A stretch of 64,000 nt of DNA. Origin: Psychrobacillus sp. OK028 (GTDB lineage: Bacteria; Bacillota; Bacilli; Bacillales_A; Planococcaceae). The stretch is from contig NZ_FNHY01000001.1 of the NCBI RefSeq assembly GCF_900103605.1, positions 124,001 to 188,000 on the forward strand, read 5' to 3'. Under the pieces are notes generated by a model. The model was not told the origin of the DNA. It was given only the letters and a program-made list of their open reading frames with translations, and made no database searches. Made by a program: the position numbers and the translations under genes. Shown here in pieces: positions 8,630-16,769 of the stretch; within the stretch, counting starts at the first letter, position 1, and the number at the start of each line of letters is the position of its first letter.

Positions 8630-8667
8630 AAAAGCCGTACGAGATGACTTAGTCATATGCGGCTTTT
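8630..8667 (+). terminator. Terminator after response regulator
   Basis: AAAAGCCGTA pairs with ATGCGGCTTTT, enclosing the perfect ATGAC-TTA-GTCAT hairpin. Being near-symmetric in A/T flanks it may work on both strands. Confidence 0.75.
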
Positions 8668-8746
8668 CGTATTTATTTTAAGCGGCAGTCCCTCTCATGT
8701 TCAGTGTTAAACAAGCATACAATACAAAAAGCAACAAAGGAGAAAA

Positions 8747-9193
8747 ATGGTGAATCGTAGAGTACTAGAAAAACAAGCGATATTGCTAGATGTTACAGCG
8801 AAAGACTGGGAACACGCTGTTCGTATTTGCGGAGAAATACTTGTAAAAACGGGAAAAGTAGATCCGACTTATGTTGATGCAATGATCCGTAATATTCATG
8901 AACTTGGACCTTATATTTTAATAGCACCTGGTGTAGCTATGCCTCACGCGCGTCCCGAAGATGGGGTTATTCAAGAAGGAATTAGTGTTGTTGTTTTAAA
9001 AGAGGAAGTTGCTTTTAAACCGGGCAAAGAGTTTAAGGTATTAATCGGCTTGGCCGCTTTAAATAGTGAATCGCATATTGATATTTTACAAAAAATTGCG
9101 GAGGTGATTTGTAAAGAAGATTCGATAGAGCGGTTGGAAAATGCAACTGGATATGAGGAGATTCTGCATTTATTCAATGAAAAAGAGGAGTAG
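8747..9193 (+). CDS. PTS EIIA component, mannitol-fructose/ascorbate type
   Basis: The 148-residue PTS_EIIA_2 domain protein has the active-site context GVAMPHARPEDG, with phospho-accepting His67. It receives phosphate from HPr and passes it to the EIIB encoded next. It starts at ATG after AAAGGAG. EIIB follows after 5 bp and EIIC after a further 13 bp, so the three form one complete permease. The family matches the UlaC/SgaA group by its EIIC partner, though the sugar is unknown. Confidence 0.93.
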   Translation: MVNRRVLEKQAILLDVTAKDWEHAVRICGEILVKTGKVDPTYVDAMIRNIHELGPYILIAPGVAMPHARPEDGVIQEGISVVVLKEEVAFKPGKEFKVLIGLAALNSESHIDILQKIAEVICKEDSIERLENATGYEEILHLFNEKEE

Positions 9194-9198
9194 AAGCC

Positions 9199-9468
9199 AT
9201 GAAAATATTAGCAGTATGCGGAATGGGTTTTGGTTCTAGCATGATGTTGAAAATGACAATTGAAAAGATATTAAAGGAAAAAGGAATTACAGCGGATGTA
9301 GAAACGGCTGATTTTACTACAGCATCTAGTATCTTTGCAGATATTATTTTTACCAATGAAGAATTCGCTAAACAACTGGAAGGAGGAAGAGTAAAAGTCG
9401 TTAGTGTAAAAAATATTGCAGATGCCAATGAAGTAAGAGCTGGTTTGGAATCCGTATTAAACACATAA
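9199..9468 (+). CDS. PTS EIIB component, ascorbate (SgaB/UlaB) type
   Basis: The 89-residue small cytoplasmic domain begins MKILAVCGMGFGSSMM. Cys7 is the phosphorylated residue in the usual P-loop-like setting of EIIB. Length and start match stand-alone SgaB/UlaB proteins. It is flanked by EIIA and EIIC and transfers phosphate to the incoming substrate. Confidence 0.93.
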   Translation: MKILAVCGMGFGSSMMLKMTIEKILKEKGITADVETADFTTASSIFADIIFTNEEFAKQLEGGRVKVVSVKNIADANEVRAGLESVLNT

Positions 9469-9481
9469 GGAGGATAGAGGT

Positions 9482-10747
9482 ATGGCTTTTTTTGAATTCT
9501 TAATGAATGAAATTTTAAGCATTCCTGCTGTGTTAGTTGGTTTAATGGTGTTGATTGGACTTGTTGCTCAACGTGCTGCTGCTACAAAAGTGATGTCTGG
9601 GACTCTTAAAAGTATTATAGGTTTGCTTATTTTAGGTGCTGGTGCAGGAGTCATTATAGGTTCTTTAGATTCGTTAGGTGGAATTATTGAAGAGGCTTTT
9701 AATATTCAAGGTGTAATTCCGAATAATGAAGCGGTAGTTGCAATTGCTCAGCAAATGTTTGGTACGGAAACAGCGCTTATTATGGGGTTTGGATTTGTTG
9801 CGAATATATTATTTGCCCGTTTTACCCCTTGGAAATATATCTTTTTAACCGGACATCATACATTCTTTATGGCTGCACTGTTATCTGCTGTTTTAGGAAC
9901 AGCTGGCATGGAAGGGGCTACTTTAGTTATTGTCGGTTCCTTACTACTAGGCTTCTTCATGGTTTTGATGCCAGCACTTGGCCAGCCATTTATGAGACAG
10001 GTAACTGGAAATGACGATATTGCGATTGGTCACTTTGGAACGTTTGGTTATATTTCTGCTGGTTTAATAGGGAAATGGTTTGGCAATAAAGCGAAATCCA
10101 CAGAGGATATTAAAATCTCTGAAAAATGGTCATTTCTGAAGGATTCATTGATATCTACTGCTTTAACAATGATCGCTATTTTCATCATATTAGCTGTTCT
10201 AGCAGGTTCAGATGTGGTGTCTAATTTCTCTGGAGATCAAAACTATATTATGTTCAGTATTATGCAAGGTATCACATTTGCAGCTGGTTTAAGCATAATC
10301 TTGCTTGGTGTGCGTATGATCCTAAATGAAATCGTGCCGGCATTTAAAGGAATTGCAGATAAGCTTGTTCCTGGTGCAAAACCTGCACTCGATATACCGA
10401 TTGTTTTCCCGTTTGCACCTACTGCTGTAATGATTGGTTTTCTTTTCAGTTTTGCTGGAGGACTTATTAGTATGGCGTTTTTAGGTGTACTGTCGTTGCC
10501 GCTGATCATTCCAGGTCTTGTTCCTCACTTCTTTACTGGAGCAGGTGCAGGAGTATTCGGTAATGCAACAGGAGGTCGAATTGGTGCTGCTGCTGGAGGA
10601 TTTGTAAATGGTGTTTTAATCAGCTTCTTGCCAGCATTTTTGCTACCAGTTTTAGGAGATCTCGGTTTTGCTAATACAACATTTGGTGATTCGGATTTTG
10701 GTGTAATCGGCATTATTATTGGATTTATCGCAAATCTATTTAGCTAA
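9482..10747 (+). CDS. PTS EIIC component, ascorbate (SgaT/UlaA) family permease
   Basis: The 421-residue polytopic membrane protein has about 10-11 hydrophobic segments and glycine-rich loops characteristic of the SgaT/UlaA family (LVGLMVLIGLVAQ near the start; FTGAGAGVFGNATGGR near 355-370). It forms the translocation channel for the PTS. The family includes L-ascorbate permease, but Gram-positive members paired with split transketolase often have unknown pentose- or pentitol-like substrates. Substrate is therefore open. A hairpin separates it from the transketolase genes. Confidence 0.92.
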   Translation: MAFFEFLMNEILSIPAVLVGLMVLIGLVAQRAAATKVMSGTLKSIIGLLILGAGAGVIIGSLDSLGGIIEEAFNIQGVIPNNEAVVAIAQQMFGTETALIMGFGFVANILFARFTPWKYIFLTGHHTFFMAALLSAVLGTAGMEGATLVIVGSLLLGFFMVLMPALGQPFMRQVTGNDDIAIGHFGTFGYISAGLIGKWFGNKAKSTEDIKISEKWSFLKDSLISTALTMIAIFIILAVLAGSDVVSNFSGDQNYIMFSIMQGITFAAGLSIILLGVRMILNEIVPAFKGIADKLVPGAKPALDIPIVFPFAPTAVMIGFLFSFAGGLISMAFLGVLSLPLIIPGLVPHFFTGAGAGVFGNATGGRIGAAAGGFVNGVLISFLPAFLLPVLGDLGFANTTFGDSDFGVIGIIIGFIANLFS

Positions 10748-10755
10748 AAATTTTT

Positions 10756-10790
10756 AGGTAGCCTTCTTTTGAGTTTGAAGAGGGTTACCT
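10756..10790 (+). terminator. Hairpin between EIIC and transketolase genes (possible attenuator)
   Basis: AGGTAGCCTTCTT pairs imperfectly with GAAGAGGGTTACCT and is followed by AATTTTTG. The U-tract is short, so partial termination or mRNA stabilisation fits better than complete stop. Confidence 0.55.
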
Positions 10791-10813
10791 AATTTTTGAG
10801 GAGAGGTACTTCA

Positions 10814-11650
10814 TTGGTACAATCGATTGAACAATTAAAGCTGACAGCTACAGTACTTAGAAAAAGGATATTGTCTACTGCCTATTATAAAAAACAGGGG
10901 CATGTTGGTGGGTCTCTATCCTGTGCGGATATTTTAGTTAGTCTATTTTTTCATCACTTATCTATCGATCCGTCTAATCCTAAATGGGAGGATAGGGATC
11001 GATTTGTTTTATCAAAGGGGCATACGGCATTGGGGCTATATGCGACACTAGCACTGAGGGGATACATTTCCGAAGAGGAGCTTAAAACATTCGACCAATA
11101 TGAATCACGTCTACAGGCACATCCAGATATGACAAAATTAGATGCGTTAGATATGTCAACAGGTTCTTTGGGACAGGGTTTATCAGCTGCGGTTGGTATG
11201 GCAATTGGTGCGAAGAGGTTGAAGAAAGGTTTCGATGTGTATTGTTTGATAGGAGATGGAGAATCTCAGGAAGGTCAAATTTGGGAAGCGGCAAATATAG
11301 CAGGAAAATATAAGTTAGATAATTTGATTGTTATTATGGATCAAAATGGTCTGCAGCAATATGGTTGGAAAAATGATCATGGAAGAATGAAACCAGAGAG
11401 TAACGGAAAAAGAAAGTTCGACAGTTTTGGATTTGAAACGTGGGAAGTAGACGGGCATTGTATGGAAGATTTAATAGATGTGTTAACTGAAGTGAAGAGT
11501 ATCCGGAATGGTCGTCCTAAAGCTATTATTGCCAATACGACAAAAGGTAAGGGTGTTCATTTTATGGAAAATAATTATGTTTGGCATTCTAAAGCCCCAA
11601 ATGATGAGGAGTATATTTTGGCTTTAACTGAACTAGAAAAGAGAGGGTAA
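10814..11650 (+). CDS. Transketolase N-terminal subunit (TPP-binding)
   Basis: The 278-residue product contains HVGGSLSCADI, KGHTALG, the TPP motif beginning GDGESQEG and ending in a conserved N (MDQNGLQQYG), and a final region typical of the N-terminal half of transketolase. I prefer the TTG at 10814, 7 bases after GGAGAGG, over an upstream TTG at 10796 that overlaps the ribosome site. Together with the next gene it makes a complete split transketolase, which moves two-carbon units between ketose and aldose phosphates. Linkage to a PTS suggests that the imported sugar phosphate enters the pentose phosphate pathway. Confidence 0.92.
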   Translation: MVQSIEQLKLTATVLRKRILSTAYYKKQGHVGGSLSCADILVSLFFHHLSIDPSNPKWEDRDRFVLSKGHTALGLYATLALRGYISEEELKTFDQYESRLQAHPDMTKLDALDMSTGSLGQGLSAAVGMAIGAKRLKKGFDVYCLIGDGESQEGQIWEAANIAGKYKLDNLIVIMDQNGLQQYGWKNDHGRMKPESNGKRKFDSFGFETWEVDGHCMEDLIDVLTEVKSIRNGRPKAIIANTTKGKGVHFMENNYVWHSKAPNDEEYILALTELEKRG

Positions 11651-11655
11651 ACGAC

Positions 11656-12585
11656 ATGTCGATAAGTGTACGTGACCAATTTGGAAAGCACTTGGCGCAA
11701 TTAGCACAAGATGATTCTAAAGTTCTTGCTCTGGATGGAGATCTTGGAAACTCAACGCGTTTAGATTCTATAGAGAAAGAAACAGTAGATTCCTTTTTAC
11801 AAATGGGAATTGCGGAACAAAATATGGTTGGCGTCGCAGCTGGTTTAGCCTCGATAGGGTCTCAGCCATGGGTGTGCAGCTTTGCCACATTTTTAACGAA
11901 AAGAGCGTTGGACCAAATTGTAGTAAGTGTTGCCCAGACCAAATTCGATGTGAAGTTAGTTGGCAGTTATAGTGGACTGCTGACAAGCAACACTGGTAAG
12001 ACGCATCATTCTTTAGACGATATAGCCATCATGACAACAATTCCTAATATGACTGTCATTGCCCCTGGCGATGCTGGCGAAACAGTCGCTGCTATGAACG
12101 CCATGCATAAAACGGGCGGACCTATGTATTTAAGGTTAACTAGAGATGAAACGATACCCTTATTTTTGCCTGATGCGGAGTTTGAAATCGGCAAGGGTAA
12201 AACGCTAACGGAAGGTACAGACGTCTTAATAGTAACTACTGGGAGCACGACCTACCGAGTAGCTGAAGCTATTAAACAATTGGTAGATATGTCAATTGCC
12301 CACCAGCATTTTCCGACATTAAAGCCATTTGACAAAGAATTGTTATTGGAAGGTGCTAGAAAAGTTCAGCTTGTAGTAACAGTAGAAGAGCATTACATAC
12401 GTGGTGGTCTCGGAAGTATCGTTTCAGAAATCCTATCGGAAGAATTACCAAAGAGAGTCTATAGAATTGGTGTTCCCGATAGATTTTTCGGTTGTGGGAC
12501 GGATGAGGAGTTGCTAGAGGCAAGCGGACTTTCGGTGGAGAAAATTAAAAAGTCCATAGGTGCGCTGAGTAGCAAATACTTCTGA
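11656..12585 (+). CDS. Transketolase C-terminal subunit
   Basis: The 309-residue protein has the pyrimidine-binding domain, with DGDLGNST and IAEQNMVGVAAGLA (catalytic glutamate in AEQN, about residue 54). A C-terminal transketolase domain contains TVEEHYIRGGLGS (about 237-249). It begins 5 bp after the N-terminal subunit. The pair forms one active site between subunits. Closest alternatives are DXP synthase-like pairs, but the split form with a PTS is typical of transketolase. Confidence 0.93.
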   Translation: MSISVRDQFGKHLAQLAQDDSKVLALDGDLGNSTRLDSIEKETVDSFLQMGIAEQNMVGVAAGLASIGSQPWVCSFATFLTKRALDQIVVSVAQTKFDVKLVGSYSGLLTSNTGKTHHSLDDIAIMTTIPNMTVIAPGDAGETVAAMNAMHKTGGPMYLRLTRDETIPLFLPDAEFEIGKGKTLTEGTDVLIVTTGSTTYRVAEAIKQLVDMSIAHQHFPTLKPFDKELLLEGARKVQLVVTVEEHYIRGGLGSIVSEILSEELPKRVYRIGVPDRFFGCGTDEELLEASGLSVEKIKKSIGALSSKYF

Positions 12586-12646
12586 TATTAAACTACAATA
12601 AATAAACTTTCCCGAAACTGAGCAGGGGAGGGTACTTTTGATATCG

Positions 12647-12679
12647 AAAACTCACCTTCCATCAAAGGTGAGTTTTTTT
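12647..12679 (+). terminator. Terminator of PTS-transketolase operon
   Basis: AAAACTCACCTT pairs with AAGGTGAGTTTT around a six-base loop and is followed by a run of seven T. Confidence 0.9.
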
Positions 12680-12712
12680 GGGGTCATAAAATGGAATAAA
12701 CTCGCGTTCCGA

Positions 12713-12832
12713 GAGTAAACCTGCCTGAGCGAGAGTAACCGTCCCGGCTCCGCGAGTAAATCTCCCTCAAGAGCGAGTAAACAAAGAGAGTCCGAGAGAA
12801 AATCCACAAATACCGAGAGTACAAGTCTCGTC
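12713..12832. repeat. Short tandem array, core CGAGAGTAA (array A)
   Basis: About six degenerate units with core CGAGAGTAA (variants CGCGAGTAA, CGAGTAA, CGAGAGAA) recur every 19-22 bp with variable tails such as CCTGCCTGAG and CCGTCCCGGCTC. The same core and tails occur in array B at 19402-19672. It lies between converging genes. It is not a CRISPR: units are too short and degenerate. Confidence 0.85.
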
Positions 12833-12866
12833 TATAGCAGGTATCCACAACTTATGCTATCAAAAA

Positions 12867-13466
12867 TTACTTCGCAACCCCCTTCAGTAATGCTTGCAGA
12901 AGGGGCATTGAAAGAGACTCTAAACTTCTATCTGTAGTCTGCAATCCCCAATGGTATATGGCTCCCATATAGGCTTGGGTAACCATCGTTAACATATCTT
13001 CAATCGAAAACGCTGAATGGATTCTATCTTTTTCAATAGCTTCCTCTAATAATCTGCGCAGGATTTTAAATAGATAACGATTGGATTCTAAAAAGTATGT
13101 ATGCTCGTTCGATTCTAATGCGGCACTATATATAACCTTCATCAAGTCTTTCCCCATCTCATCCTCTAAAAAACGCATCAGCTTCTGTGTGAAAATAGAT
13201 AGTTTTTCAATCGGGTCCATGTCGGCGGGGAAAGATTTGTATACCTCCAAGTAAAACGTATCTACTTCTTTAAATCGCTCTAAGAAAACATCTGATTTTG
13301 TCCTAAAATGCTGATAAAAGGAACCTTTTGACGTATTACTTTTCTTCACTATTGCGTCAACAGTCACTTTATTAAATCCTTTTTCAGCAAAAAGCTTTAA
13401 AGCAACTTCTAAAATCTTTTTCTTTGTTTTTTCTCCCCTAAGCTGTTTTTTCGCTAGTTCAGTCAT
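12867..13466 (-). CDS. TetR/AcrR-family transcriptional regulator
   Basis: The 199-residue repressor has an N-terminal TetR HTH (about 12-58) with KILEVALKLFAEKGFNKVTVDAIVKKSNTSKGSFYQHF. The C-terminal ligand domain is variable. I chose the internal ATG because GGAGGAA precedes it by 4 bp; a longer start at 13484 lacks this. It is divergent from the CoA-transferase operon with a perfect TAGACC-AC-GGTCTA palindrome between them. By the usual logic of divergent TetR genes it probably represses that operon and itself, with an acyl-CoA or oxo-acid as inducer. Confidence 0.9.
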   Translation of the reverse strand: MTELAKKQLRGEKTKKKILEVALKLFAEKGFNKVTVDAIVKKSNTSKGSFYQHFRTKSDVFLERFKEVDTFYLEVYKSFPADMDPIEKLSIFTQKLMRFLEDEMGKDLMKVIYSAALESNEHTYFLESNRYLFKILRRLLEEAIEKDRIHSAFSIEDMLTMVTQAYMGAIYHWGLQTTDRSLESLSMPLLQALLKGVAK

Positions 13467-13515
13467 AAAATTCCTCCAATACATATTGACAGAATAGTAT
13501 CAATAATTATAATAT

Positions 13516-13529
13516 TAGACCACGGTCTA
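13516..13529. promoter_or_regulatory. Palindrome, candidate TetR-family operator
   Basis: TAGACC-AC-GGTCTA is a perfect inverted repeat between the divergent TetR gene and the CoA-transferase operon. A partial copy of the half-site (GAGACCG) lies at about 13614-13620, just before the first gene. Operator function is inferred from position. Confidence 0.55.
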
Positions 13530-13598
13530 GTTTGAAAATAATAAGCATAATTATAAATGAGAATGATAGTTTTAATTCTATTTCAATACATGTAAAAA

Positions 13599-13612
13599 AG
13601 AAAGCGCTTACC
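13599..13612 (+). promoter_or_regulatory. Candidate catabolite-responsive element (cre)
   Basis: AGAAAGCGCTTACC matches the CcpA site pattern TGWAANCGNTNWCA except at the two outer bases. It lies 32 bp before the first gene of the CoA-transferase operon and would put it under carbon catabolite repression. Confidence 0.45.
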
Positions 13613-13643
13613 TGAGACCGTATTAAACAATAGGAGGATGAAA

Positions 13644-14330
13644 ATGGATAAAGTTGTTGAATCGCATGAAATTCGAAAGTTGTTTAAAAGTGGGGATCAG
13701 ATTTTATCGGGAGGGTTTGGTTTATCGGGCACTGCTCTCACAGTAATTGATGAACTACTGGAAACCGATATTACAGATTTGACTGTAGTGAGTAATAACT
13801 TGGGGGATCTTGGTCAGGGCTTACATAAACTATTTATCCAAGGGAAAATAAAAAAAGCAATAGGTTCTTTCTTTTCTATTAATAGAGAAGCAGTTATTGC
13901 ATGGTCTAAAGGTGAATTGGAGATTGAATTATTACCACAAGGTACCTTAGCTGAAGCTATTCGTTGTGGTGGAGCTGGAATCGGTGGCTTTTATACAAAG
14001 ACTGCTGTTGGAACCGAATTAGCAGAGGGTAAAGAGGAAAGAGTTATAGATGGAGAACGATATATTTTTGAGAAAGCGATTAAAGGGGATGTCGCAATTA
14101 TTAAAGCGGCTAAAGCGGATCGCCTCGGAAATTTGGTATACCATACGACAGCTAGAAACTTTAATCCAATGATGGCTACTGCCGGGAAAATTGTCATTGC
14201 TGAAGTAGATGAAATTGTAGAAGTAGGAGATTTAGATCCAGAATATATTGTCACACCACATGCATACGTGGATTATGTTGTTCAAAGTAAATATTCCAAA
14301 GTAGGGAGTGAATATGTTGAGTCAAGATAA
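13644..14330 (+). CDS. 3-oxoacid CoA-transferase subunit A
   Basis: The 228-residue alpha subunit has SGGFGLSG near the start, VVSNNLG, the glycine-rich RCGGAGIGGFYTKTAVGTELAEGK and a DRLGNLVY segment, all typical of AtoD/ScoA. The enzyme moves CoA from succinyl-CoA or acetyl-CoA to acetoacetate or related 3-oxo acids. The second ATG (13644) has AGGAGG at 6 bp; the first at 13638 abuts it. It heads the operon and overlaps subunit B by 17 bp, suggesting translational coupling. Confidence 0.93.
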   Translation: MDKVVESHEIRKLFKSGDQILSGGFGLSGTALTVIDELLETDITDLTVVSNNLGDLGQGLHKLFIQGKIKKAIGSFFSINREAVIAWSKGELEIELLPQGTLAEAIRCGGAGIGGFYTKTAVGTELAEGKEERVIDGERYIFEKAIKGDVAIIKAAKADRLGNLVYHTTARNFNPMMATAGKIVIAEVDEIVEVGDLDPEYIVTPHAYVDYVVQSKYSKVGSEYVESR

Positions 14331-14970
14331 AAGACATGTTATTGCAAAAAGAATTGCAGAAGAATTGATGGATGGTCAAATAGTCAATTTAGGAATAGGT
14401 ATCCCAACTTTAGTCTCCGAGTACTTAGAGGATAAGGAGGTTTTCTTACAGACAGAAAACGGCTTACTTGGGATGGGACCACTTGCTACGGAAGAAAATT
14501 TAGATATCGATTTGATTAATGCAGGAAAAGAACCGGTAACTTACTTGAAGAGTGCTTCTTTTTTTAACAGTGCTGACTCTTTCGGATTAATAAGAGGTGG
14601 CCATGTAGATGTTGCAGTACTAGGAATCCTTCAGGTAGATATAAACGGAGAAATAGCTAACTGGGCTGTTCCAAACCAACCAATTCTAGGCGTTGGTGGT
14701 GCAATGGACTTAGTAACTGGAGCTCAAAAAGTAATAGTAGCAGCTACATTATTTGCAAAAGATGGAACTTCTAAATTAGTGAACAAACTGACGTATAAAA
14801 CTAGTGGAATTCGCAGAGTAGAGTTATTTGTCTCTGATTATGCAGTTTTTAAATTTACAGAGGAAGGACCTAGAGTAGTAGAGATGCTAGAGCCTATTTC
14901 TATAGAAGAGTTAAGTGAAAAAGTTGGTTTCCAATTAGAGTATTTAAATAGTCCAGTAGAGGTCAATTAG
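14314..14970 (+). CDS. 3-oxoacid CoA-transferase subunit B
   Basis: The 218-residue beta subunit has VNLGIGIPTL and TENGLLG, where Glu48 is the residue that forms the covalent CoA thioester in this family. A later GGAMDLV segment is also present. ATG at 14314 follows GGGAGTG; an upstream GTG is in frame. Together with subunit A this is a complete ScoAB/AtoDA-type transferase. Substrate specificity among acetoacetate, 3-oxovalerate or 3-oxoadipate-like acids cannot be read off. Confidence 0.93.
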   Translation: MLSQDKRHVIAKRIAEELMDGQIVNLGIGIPTLVSEYLEDKEVFLQTENGLLGMGPLATEENLDIDLINAGKEPVTYLKSASFFNSADSFGLIRGGHVDVAVLGILQVDINGEIANWAVPNQPILGVGGAMDLVTGAQKVIVAATLFAKDGTSKLVNKLTYKTSGIRRVELFVSDYAVFKFTEEGPRVVEMLEPISIEELSEKVGFQLEYLNSPVEVN

Positions 14971-15032
14971 GTAACCATCCATTGGTATGAAGGTGCCAAG
15001 CAATAATGTTCCGTGAAGAAAGGATGAACAGC

Positions 15033-15995
15033 TTGATCAGAAAAGTAGGCGTTATCGGTGCAGGGACGATGGGATTTGGTATTGCTTTTCAGTTTGCAAT
15101 TAATGGAGTACAAACGAAGTTAGTAGATATTTCTGATCAAATGTTAGAAGTGGCTAAAGGTAAATTCGACGCTTATTTAAACTTGTTTCGTGCGGAAGGC
15201 TACGATATTAGATTTACTGACGAAGAGGTTATGTCTCATATTACCTTTACGACAGACTTTAGAGATTTAGCAAATGCTGATTTTGTTATTGAAAGTGTCA
15301 CAGAAAATTTAACTTTAAAGCAAAATATATTTAAGGAATTAGATGAAATTTGTGAAGCAAATACAATACTTGCATCAAATACTTCTAGTTTAAAGTATTC
15401 AGATATTACAAGACATGTAACGAAACATAAGGATAGAACATTATTGACGCACTTCTTTAATCCAGCACATATCGTTCCATTAGTGGAACTTTTAAGATCA
15501 AATGATACTAGCGAAGAAGTCTTTAATGAAGTTAAAACCTTTTTGGAAAAAAATAACAAAGTGACTATTGAAGTGAAAAAAGAGGTTGCTGGACTTGTTG
15601 CTAATAGAATACAAGCGGCAATGGTAAGAGAGGCTCTTTCTTTAATAGAGGACGGTGTGGTGTCCGAAAAGGATCTTGATACCGCTATTTTTGAAGGACC
15701 GGGATTCCGTTTTTCATCTAGTGGACTACTGAAGATTATGGATTTCGGCGGTTTGGATGTATGGAAAGCTGTAATGGATGGACTTCAGCCGGAAATTGAG
15801 TCTGGAGTTAGATCCTTTAAAAAAATAGAACAAAAGGTTGAAGAAGGAACGATCGGTGTTAAATCTGGAAAAGGTTTTTACGACTATCCAGGTAAAAGTT
15901 TTGATGGTTTTGTAATGGATCGAGATACAGAATTGGTTAGACACCTACTTACGACACATTCAAAATTGAAAGTAAAAGAGGGAACTACTACATGA
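15033..15995 (+). CDS. 3-hydroxyacyl-CoA dehydrogenase (NAD)
   Basis: The product has an N-terminal Rossmann fold with GAGTMG at 9-14 and the family catalytic set: SNTSSL, HFFNP histidine, PLVELL glutamate and an NRIQAAM asparagine. A C-terminal dimerisation domain ends near residue 300. The length (320) is slightly longer than the usual 280-290 because of a C-terminal extension. I prefer TTG at 15033, eight bases after GAAAGGA, because it gives the family N-terminus MIRKVGVIGAG. An ATG at 15006 in frame adds nine residues. It overlaps the next gene by 4 bp. Confidence 0.9.
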   Translation: MIRKVGVIGAGTMGFGIAFQFAINGVQTKLVDISDQMLEVAKGKFDAYLNLFRAEGYDIRFTDEEVMSHITFTTDFRDLANADFVIESVTENLTLKQNIFKELDEICEANTILASNTSSLKYSDITRHVTKHKDRTLLTHFFNPAHIVPLVELLRSNDTSEEVFNEVKTFLEKNNKVTIEVKKEVAGLVANRIQAAMVREALSLIEDGVVSEKDLDTAIFEGPGFRFSSSGLLKIMDFGGLDVWKAVMDGLQPEIESGVRSFKKIEQKVEEGTIGVKSGKGFYDYPGKSFDGFVMDRDTELVRHLLTTHSKLKVKEGTTT

Positions 15996-16747
15996 GTAAA
16001 CAAAGAACTGTAATTGTAACAGGTGGAGCTGGTGGGTTGGGTTATGCTATTTCTAAAAAATTTGTCTCTCAAAATGATTTTGTTTTTGTAGCAGATCTTA
16101 ATCAGCAGGCAGCAGAAAAGGCAGCTAGTGAATTAGGGGAAAACGCAAAAGGAATTAAACTAGATGTGACGAATGAAGAGAGTGTTCAAGCAGTCATTCA
16201 ATCTATTATTGATGAAAGAGGATCTATTGAAGTACTAGTGAACAACGCCGGGTTACAACATAGAGCACCAGTGGAAGAGTTTCCTTTAGAAAAGTGGGAT
16301 TTACTAATTAGTGTTATGTTGACGGGTGTGTTTTTGATGACTAAGCATGTGTTCCCGTTTATGAAAGAAAAAGAGTTTGGCAGAATAGTTAATATTTCTT
16401 CTGTTCATGGGAAGATGGCGAGCCCTGAGAAGGTTGCATACGTTGCAGCTAAGCATGGCGTAATTGGTGTAACAAGTGTGACTTCTATTGAAGGAGCGCC
16501 TTTTAATATTACAGTTAACTCTATTTTGCCAGGTCCTGTACTGACACCGCTACTTCAAAGACAGTTAGATGATCTGATGGAGGTTGGCAAAACGGAGCAG
16601 GAAGCATTAGAGACAATCGTTTATCCAAGACAGTCAATGAACAGGTTTATATTACCTGAAGAGGTTGCATCAGGGGTAGCGTATCTTTCGGCAAATGAAG
16701 CAAGTGGGATTACAGGAGAGCATTTAAGCGTTTCAGGTGGAATGTAA
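15992..16747 (+). CDS. Short-chain dehydrogenase, 3-hydroxybutyrate dehydrogenase-like
   Basis: The 251-residue SDR has TGGAGGLG for NAD binding, NNAG (about 87-90), NISSVHG for the catalytic serine, and Tyr150-x3-Lys154. The NNAGLQHRAPVEEFP stretch resembles D-3-hydroxybutyrate dehydrogenases, which oxidise 3-hydroxybutyrate to acetoacetate. In this operon that would feed the CoA-transferase and then the thiolase. A different beta-hydroxy acid remains possible. Start ATG overlaps the previous stop (ATGA). Confidence 0.85.
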   Translation: MSKQRTVIVTGGAGGLGYAISKKFVSQNDFVFVADLNQQAAEKAASELGENAKGIKLDVTNEESVQAVIQSIIDERGSIEVLVNNAGLQHRAPVEEFPLEKWDLLISVMLTGVFLMTKHVFPFMKEKEFGRIVNISSVHGKMASPEKVAYVAAKHGVIGVTSVTSIEGAPFNITVNSILPGPVLTPLLQRQLDDLMEVGKTEQEALETIVYPRQSMNRFILPEEVASGVAYLSANEASGITGEHLSVSGGM

Positions 16748-16769
16748 TAAAAATAGGGGGAAATGACAA

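Larger units (their letters stand above)
12586..12866. other. Convergent intergenic region: terminator plus short repeat array
   Basis: This region holds the terminator of the PTS/transketolase operon and an array of about 21-bp units, described separately. No gene is evident. Confidence 0.7.

Noticed and set aside
12713..12832. CRISPR array
   Set aside because: Units are about 21 bp in total with a 9-bp degenerate core and recurrent tails instead of unique spacers; no cas genes.
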